A stretch of 64,000 nucleotides of DNA from Omphiscola glabra (Eukaryota > Mollusca > Gastropoda > Lymnaeidae), in the NCBI GenBank assembly GCA_964017045.1, contig OZ024794.1, forward strand, positions 31,786,315 to 31,850,314, written 5' to 3'. This document shows positions 63,125 to 64,000 of this stretch, one piece after another. The notes below the pieces were generated by a model. It was given only the letters and a program-made list of their open reading frames with translations. It made no database searches and was not told where the DNA came from. Made by a program: the position numbers and the translations under genes. How positions within the stretch are numbered: the stretch's first letter is position 1; every line of letters begins with the position of its first letter.

Positions 63125-63520
63125 CTGAAATAGAAACATGTAAATTTTGCATGTTGCAACAACGAAGTACTTTTAATGATTTGTGACATTGGCTGTTGAA
63201 CAGCCCGCATACATTCTTTATTAACGTCTGTTTTAAAGATAATGGAACGTTATGTAAACAGGCGTCTGAAAGTATGACCTAAATTGGATTTTCATCAATT
63301 TCTTGATTAGATCAGATGATAGTTGTAGAAATCTGTTTTGGTTGCGATCCTTACATTATTAAGAGTCCCCCATTGTTGATATTAATAGTATCAAAATAGA
63401 CTTAAGCTTTAGAAAAAAGATGCCAATGATAACCTGGAAAGAGCACTTGTATGGAACCCTACAGGATCAAGAGAACCGGGCAAACCCTCCAGGATCAAGA
63501 GAACCGGGCAAACCCTACAG

Positions 63521-64000
63521 CAGTGGTTCTTAACCTTTTGAAGTCGGGGAGCACTTTTGATCATGACAAAAATTTGGGGAGCACCAAAATCAAGGAGTAA
63601 AAAAAACAAACAAATACACATACGTACGACTTTTATTGAAAATAAAACATTATAACATAAGAGTTTAAAATTATAACATGATAAACAAATTTTTAATAAA
63701 CATAAATTTAATAAGTAAAAAAATAACATTGAGCAAAATTTAATTCAGAAAAATAAAAAGATTTAATGTGAAACCTGAGCTTGACCGTTTTCACAAATTT
63801 CAGTGATATTAGGCCTAATTTTAGAAATAGCTACCCTCAATTCTGCATCCAAATTAGTAAACGATTTTTCCAAAAAATAACTTTTTTCCGAAAGACTGTC
63901 AATTTGTCGGTCGATGTTAAAAAATTTTCTTTTCTTCCTTGAAGGCTGGTATTAACACAATTTAAATAATCAAAAATATCAGCTAAATATGCCAATTTAG
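63521..64000 (-). mobile_element. hAT transposon, one end and transposase fragment (runs off window)
   Basis: Starts with the hAT-like end CAGTGGTTCTTAACCTTTTG. Near 63880-64000 the minus strand reads LAYLADIFDYLN...LQGRKEN, the block typical of ZBED5/SCAND3-like hAT transposases. Stops follow further along, so this part is decayed. The possible TSD partner lies outside the window. Confidence 0.75.

Overview
This is eukaryotic DNA from an intron-rich, AT-rich animal genome. The gene family (secreted family-10 glycoside hydrolases in a tandem array), the SINEs and the retroelements suggest a mollusc, probably a gastropod. That assignment is an inference, because no rRNA or other species marker is present.

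One gene family accounts for all the host coding sequence. The full-length product is an 839-residue secreted protein. It has a signal peptide, a CBM4/9-type carbohydrate-binding domain, a GH10 (endo-beta-1,4-xylanase-type) catalytic domain, a small beta-rich linker domain, and a cysteine-rich tail. The tail matches the three-module V domain (cysteine/histidine-rich domain) of PCSK9 by cysteine order and motifs. I reconstructed 19 exons per gene by hand from splice sites and codon phase.

Layout: copy A (+, 385-10175, exons 10-19, 5' half outside the window); spacer 10.2-13.3 kb; copy B (+, 13406-28890, complete); copy C (-, 36561-30299, exons 13-19 only, a pseudogene); spacer with a 1-kb GATA-type microsatellite (37.85-38.85 kb); copy D (+, 39683-59337, complete); copy E (-, exons 18-19 at 63124-61360, then interrupted by a hAT transposon at the window edge). 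A, C and E form one paralogue class, and B and D the other. The block [B-class forward, A-class reverse, tail to tail] occurs twice (about 12.6-36.6 kb and 38.86-64 kb), which indicates a segmental duplication.

After that duplication the two units gained different insertions. Unit 1 has a solo LTR with a 5-bp TSD, a LINE 3' fragment, a transplanted minisatellite block, a hAT MITE with an 8-bp TSD, and an RTE-like LINE. Unit 2 has a 246-bp inverted-repeat MITE, a decayed Ty3/gypsy element whose integrase lies upstream of reverse transcriptase (Gmr1-like order), a 1.1-kb minisatellite, LINE fragments and a GC-rich retroposon. Copy A carries a 5'-truncated RNase H-bearing LINE with a 15-bp TSD and three copies of a tRNA-derived SINE.

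The points most worth a second look are: the GH10 + PCSK9-V architecture; amplification of the exon-14 3' splice junction into minisatellites in both paralogue classes; the integrase-first gypsy element; a Trp-to-Arg change in the GH10 active-site region of copy D; and a template-switch hairpin in copy D.
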